From: Enterobacter soli ATCC BAA-2102
Lineage (GTDB): Bacteria > Pseudomonadota > Gammaproteobacteria > Enterobacterales > Enterobacteriaceae
Reading direction: 5' to 3'
NCBI RefSeq assembly: GCF_001654845.1
Contig: NZ_LXES01000051.1
Location: forward strand, 246,069-310,068
Length of the DNA: 64,000 nucleotides
Positions 61,778 through 64,000 of the stretch are shown here, piece after piece. The notes under the pieces were generated by a model that saw only the letters and a list, made by a program, of their open reading frames with translations, was not told the DNA's origin and ran no database searches. Each line of letters begins with the position of its first letter. The first letter of the stretch is position 1. The translations under genes were made by a program, and so were the position numbers.

Positions 61778-62656
61778 TTACAGCAAACCGGCATGTTTCA
61801 GCGCTGCTGCAACGATTTCGCGACCGTGGTCGGTAATCGGTGTCATTGGCAGACGCAACGTGTCGGTCGCTACAAGTCCCAATTCCTTACAAGCCCATTT
61901 CACTGGGATCGGATTGGGTTCGACAAATAATTTATTGTGCAACGGCATCAGACGCTGGTTAATCACGCGAGCTTCATCGAAATGACCGGCCGCAGCCAGT
62001 TTGCACATTTCGGCCATATCACGTGCCGCAACGTTAGCAGTTACGGAAATCACGCCATGGCCACCCAGCTGCATAAAGTCCAGCGAGGTCGCATCATCAC
62101 CGCTCAGCAGGATAAAGTCATCTGAAACCAGCTCTTTGATCTGGTGAACACGACTTAAGTTCCCTGTCGCTTCTTTAATCCCGATAATATTTTTTACTTT
62201 CGAGAGGCGGCCAACTGTTTCCGGCAGCATATCGCACCCGGTACGGGACGGCACATTATACAGAATTTGTGGCAAGTCAGTATGTTCAGCGATGGCTTTG
62301 AAATGCTGGAACAAACCTTCCTGAGTAGGACGGTTGTAATATGGCGTTACCGTCAGACAGCCAACAATACCGCTGTCGTTAAAACGTTTGGTCAGGCTGA
62401 TAGCTTCTGCGGTTGCATTAGCGCCCGTTCCTGCGATGACCGGAATACGTCCATCGGCCAGCTCCAGGGTCAGCATAACCACATCGCCGTGCTCTTCATG
62501 GCTCAGCGTTGCAGATTCACCGGTAGTCCCTACCGAAACGATCGCCGAGGTTCCATTGGCGACATGGTAATCAATGAGCTTCTTCATGCTTGACCGGCAG
62601 ACATTACCTTTTTCATCCATCGGTGTAACAAGCGCGACAATACTTCCCGTGAACAT
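61778..62656 (-). CDS. dapA: 4-hydroxy-tetrahydrodipicolinate synthase
   Basis: 292 residues. First committed enzyme of the diaminopimelate/lysine branch: condenses pyruvate with aspartate semialdehyde. Schiff-base lysine in NIIGIKEATGN (K161 region), tyrosine in ILYNVPSRTG (Y133 region) and GTTGESATL near residue 44. Cytosolic tetramer inhibited by lysine in the family. Divergent from gcvR. Confidence 0.97.
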   Translation of the reverse strand: MFTGSIVALVTPMDEKGNVCRSSMKKLIDYHVANGTSAIVSVGTTGESATLSHEEHGDVVMLTLELADGRIPVIAGTGANATAEAISLTKRFNDSGIVGCLTVTPYYNRPTQEGLFQHFKAIAEHTDLPQILYNVPSRTGCDMLPETVGRLSKVKNIIGIKEATGNLSRVHQIKELVSDDFILLSGDDATSLDFMQLGGHGVISVTANVAARDMAEMCKLAAAGHFDEARVINQRLMPLHNKLFVEPNPIPVKWACKELGLVATDTLRLPMTPITDHGREIVAAALKHAGLL

Positions 62657-62801
62657 GGGCCATCCTCTGTGCGAACAAGAGCCTCAATGTTACGTTTGGA
62701 ACTGTAATAAAAGCAAGCGACCTGAGGCTCTCAGGCGGTTGTATGCATGTTTTTTTTATGCTTTCCTTAGGAAGACTTAACCAAGCAAAGGAAGAACGGG
62801 T

Positions 62802-63371
62802 TTGACAACCTCATCACAACATTACCTGGTTATCACTGCGCTGGGTGCTGACAGGCCGGGTATCGTGAACACCATCACCCGCCACGTAAGCAGTTGCGGC
62901 TGTAATATTGAAGACAGCCGCCTGGCGATGCTGGGCGAAGAGTTCACATTTATTATGTTGCTTTCCGGGACATGGAACGCCATTACGCTGATTGAATCCA
63001 CCCTGCCGCTAAAAGGCGCGGAGCTGGATTTATTGATCGTGATGAAACGCACCACGGCTCGCCCGCGTCCTGCTATGCCTGCAACCGTGTGGGTGCAGGT
63101 TGAAGTCCCTGACTCACCGCATCTTATTGAACGCTTTACCGCGCTTTTTGACAGCCATCAGATGAACATTGCTGAGCTGGTTTCCCGTACCCAGACCGGC
63201 GATGACAGCGCACTTCCAATGCTGTTTATTCAGATTACCGCGCACTGCCCTGCCTCGCAGGATGCGTCAAATATCGAGCAAGCGTTTAAAGCCCTCTGTA
63301 CAGAATTAAACGCGCAAGGCAGTATAAGCGTCGTCAATTATTCGCAGCATGAACAAGATGGAGTTGATTAA
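62802..63371 (+). CDS. gcvR: Glycine cleavage regulator GcvR
   Basis: 189 residues, starting at TTG (62802); AGGAAG lies upstream at normal spacing and no conserved ATG is available. Two ACT domains: HYLVITALGADRPGIVNTIT (about residues 7-26) and a second from WVQVEVPDSPHLIERF (about 97). It binds GcvA and keeps the gcvTHP operon repressed without glycine. Its stop overlaps the bcp ATG by one base. Confidence 0.94.
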   Translation: MTTSSQHYLVITALGADRPGIVNTITRHVSSCGCNIEDSRLAMLGEEFTFIMLLSGTWNAITLIESTLPLKGAELDLLIVMKRTTARPRPAMPATVWVQVEVPDSPHLIERFTALFDSHQMNIAELVSRTQTGDDSALPMLFIQITAHCPASQDASNIEQAFKALCTELNAQGSISVVNYSQHEQDGVD

Positions 63372-63841
63372 TGAATCCACTGAAAGCCGGTGACATCGCA
63401 CCGAAATTTAGCCTGCCGGATCAAGACGGCGAGCAAGTAAATTTAACCGACTTCCAGGGACAGCGTGTTCTGGTCTATTTCTACCCGAAAGCCATGACGC
63501 CGGGCTGTACCGTACAGGCCTGCGGTATACGCGACAACATGGACGAGTTGAAAAAAGTCGGTGTGGAAGTGCTGGGGATCAGCACCGACAAACCAGAAAA
63601 ACTGTCACGTTTTGCTGAGAAAGAGCTGCTGAACTTCACGCTGCTTTCCGACGAAGAGCACCAGGTGTGCGAGCAGTTTGGTGTCTGGGGCGAGAAAACC
63701 TTTATGGGTAAAACCTATGACGGTATTCATCGCATCAGCTTCCTGGTCGACGCTGACGGTAAAGTTGAGCATGTGTTTGATGACTTCAAAACCAGCAATC
63801 ACCACGACGTGGTGTTGAACTGGCTGAAAGAGAACGCGTGA
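63371..63841 (+). CDS. bcp: Thiol peroxidase Bcp (peroxiredoxin)
   Basis: 156 residues. Atypical 2-Cys peroxiredoxin reducing hydrogen and organic peroxides with thioredoxin. Peroxidatic C46 and resolving C51 in TPGCTVQACGIRD (counting Met1). Conserved KFSLPDQDG near the N-terminus. Coupled to gcvR by a one-base overlap. Confidence 0.96.
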   Translation: MNPLKAGDIAPKFSLPDQDGEQVNLTDFQGQRVLVYFYPKAMTPGCTVQACGIRDNMDELKKVGVEVLGISTDKPEKLSRFAEKELLNFTLLSDEEHQVCEQFGVWGEKTFMGKTYDGIHRISFLVDADGKVEHVFDDFKTSNHHDVVLNWLKENA

Positions 63842-63881
63842 TAAACAGCAAAACAGCAACGCAGGTTGTAATGCTTGTCAG

Positions 63882-64000
63882 TTAAGCACGGTGGAGTGTC
63901 CCGTTCACCTTAATACCCGCAGAAAATAATTCGTTCAGAACACGTGAACGGGATAAGGGAGCCGCCGCGGCCCCCTTATCAATCCACGCGGCCCGCCAGG
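63882..64000 (-). other. Possible 3' end of a gene cut by the right edge
   Basis: Two minus-strand readings are possible. One frame is open for 38 codons from the edge to TAA at 63882-63884 and ends SAGIKVNGTLHRA. The other ends LAGRVD at a tandem TGA-TAA beginning at 63981, followed at once by a hairpin GATAAGGGAGCCG / CGGCCCCCTTATC (63952-63980). The second looks more like a usual gene end with a terminator-like stem. A further inverted repeat TCCCGTTCAC / GTGAACGGGA spans 63899-63953. I do not recognise the protein. Confidence 0.3.

Overview
The window is a stretch of core chromosome from a member of the Enterobacteriaceae. Protein sequences and gene order closely follow the Escherichia coli yfeA-to-bcp region. 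Differences in accessory genes, protein divergence and moderately high GC point to an Enterobacter-like genus (Enterobacter/Lelliottia group). This is a judgement from recall of orthologues, not a database result. No phage, IS element, CRISPR array, rRNA or defence island was found.

Layout. 1-2.6 kb: the start of the c-di-GMP phosphodiesterase gene pdeA (cut by the left edge), two identical tRNA-Ala genes, and the paired regulator-like genes yfeC and yfeD. 2.6-4.7 kb: gltX and a tRNA operon (three Val, one Lys). 4.7-8 kb: the xanthosine operon xapA-xapB with xapR, then a flxA-like gene with a flagellar sigma-28 promoter. 8.3-14.6 kb: yfeR/yfeH, ypeB-ligA, zipA, cysZ. 14.8-18.7 kb: cysK and the PTS operon ptsH-ptsI-crr. 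18.7-24.4 kb: pdxK, cysM and the sulfate/thiosulfate importer cysPTWA, all on the minus strand. 24.5-29.1 kb: yfeX, yfeY, yfeZ, ypeA, then amiA-hemF. 29.1-34.7 kb: maeB divergent from talA-tktB.

34.7-44.8 kb is the main accessory block: ygjH, ebgR, ebgA, ebgC, ygjI, ygjJ, ygjK. In E. coli K-12 this cluster lies elsewhere, near aer/patA; here it sits between tktB and ypfG. The ethanolamine (eut) operon that separates hemF from maeB in E. coli is absent, as are yfeN, yfeK and yfeS.

44.8-64 kb returns to the E. coli order: ypfG, nudK, aegA, narQ, acrD, the 19-residue gene ypfM, yffB, dapE, ypfN, ypfH, tmcA, ypfJ, purC, bamC, dapA, gcvR and bcp. A gene end of uncertain frame lies at the right edge.

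How the genes work together. Sulfur assimilation is strongly represented: CysZ and CysPTWA import sulfate or thiosulfate, CysK and CysM make cysteine, and PdxK, directly behind cysM, supplies the PLP both synthases need. Carbon handling includes the general PTS proteins, malic enzyme, a transaldolase/transketolase pair, and the ebg/ygj glycan-use cluster (periplasmic glucosidase, envelope protein, transporter, cytosolic beta-galactosidase, repressor). Regulatory sites readable from the DNA include a sigma-28 promoter, a Cra site before ptsH, EbgR-type palindromes, a BaeR box before acrD and a PurR box before purC. I found no convincing new system; the most useful leads are the relocated ebg/ygj cluster with its operators, the flxA-like gene, and the covarying tRNA-Val copies.
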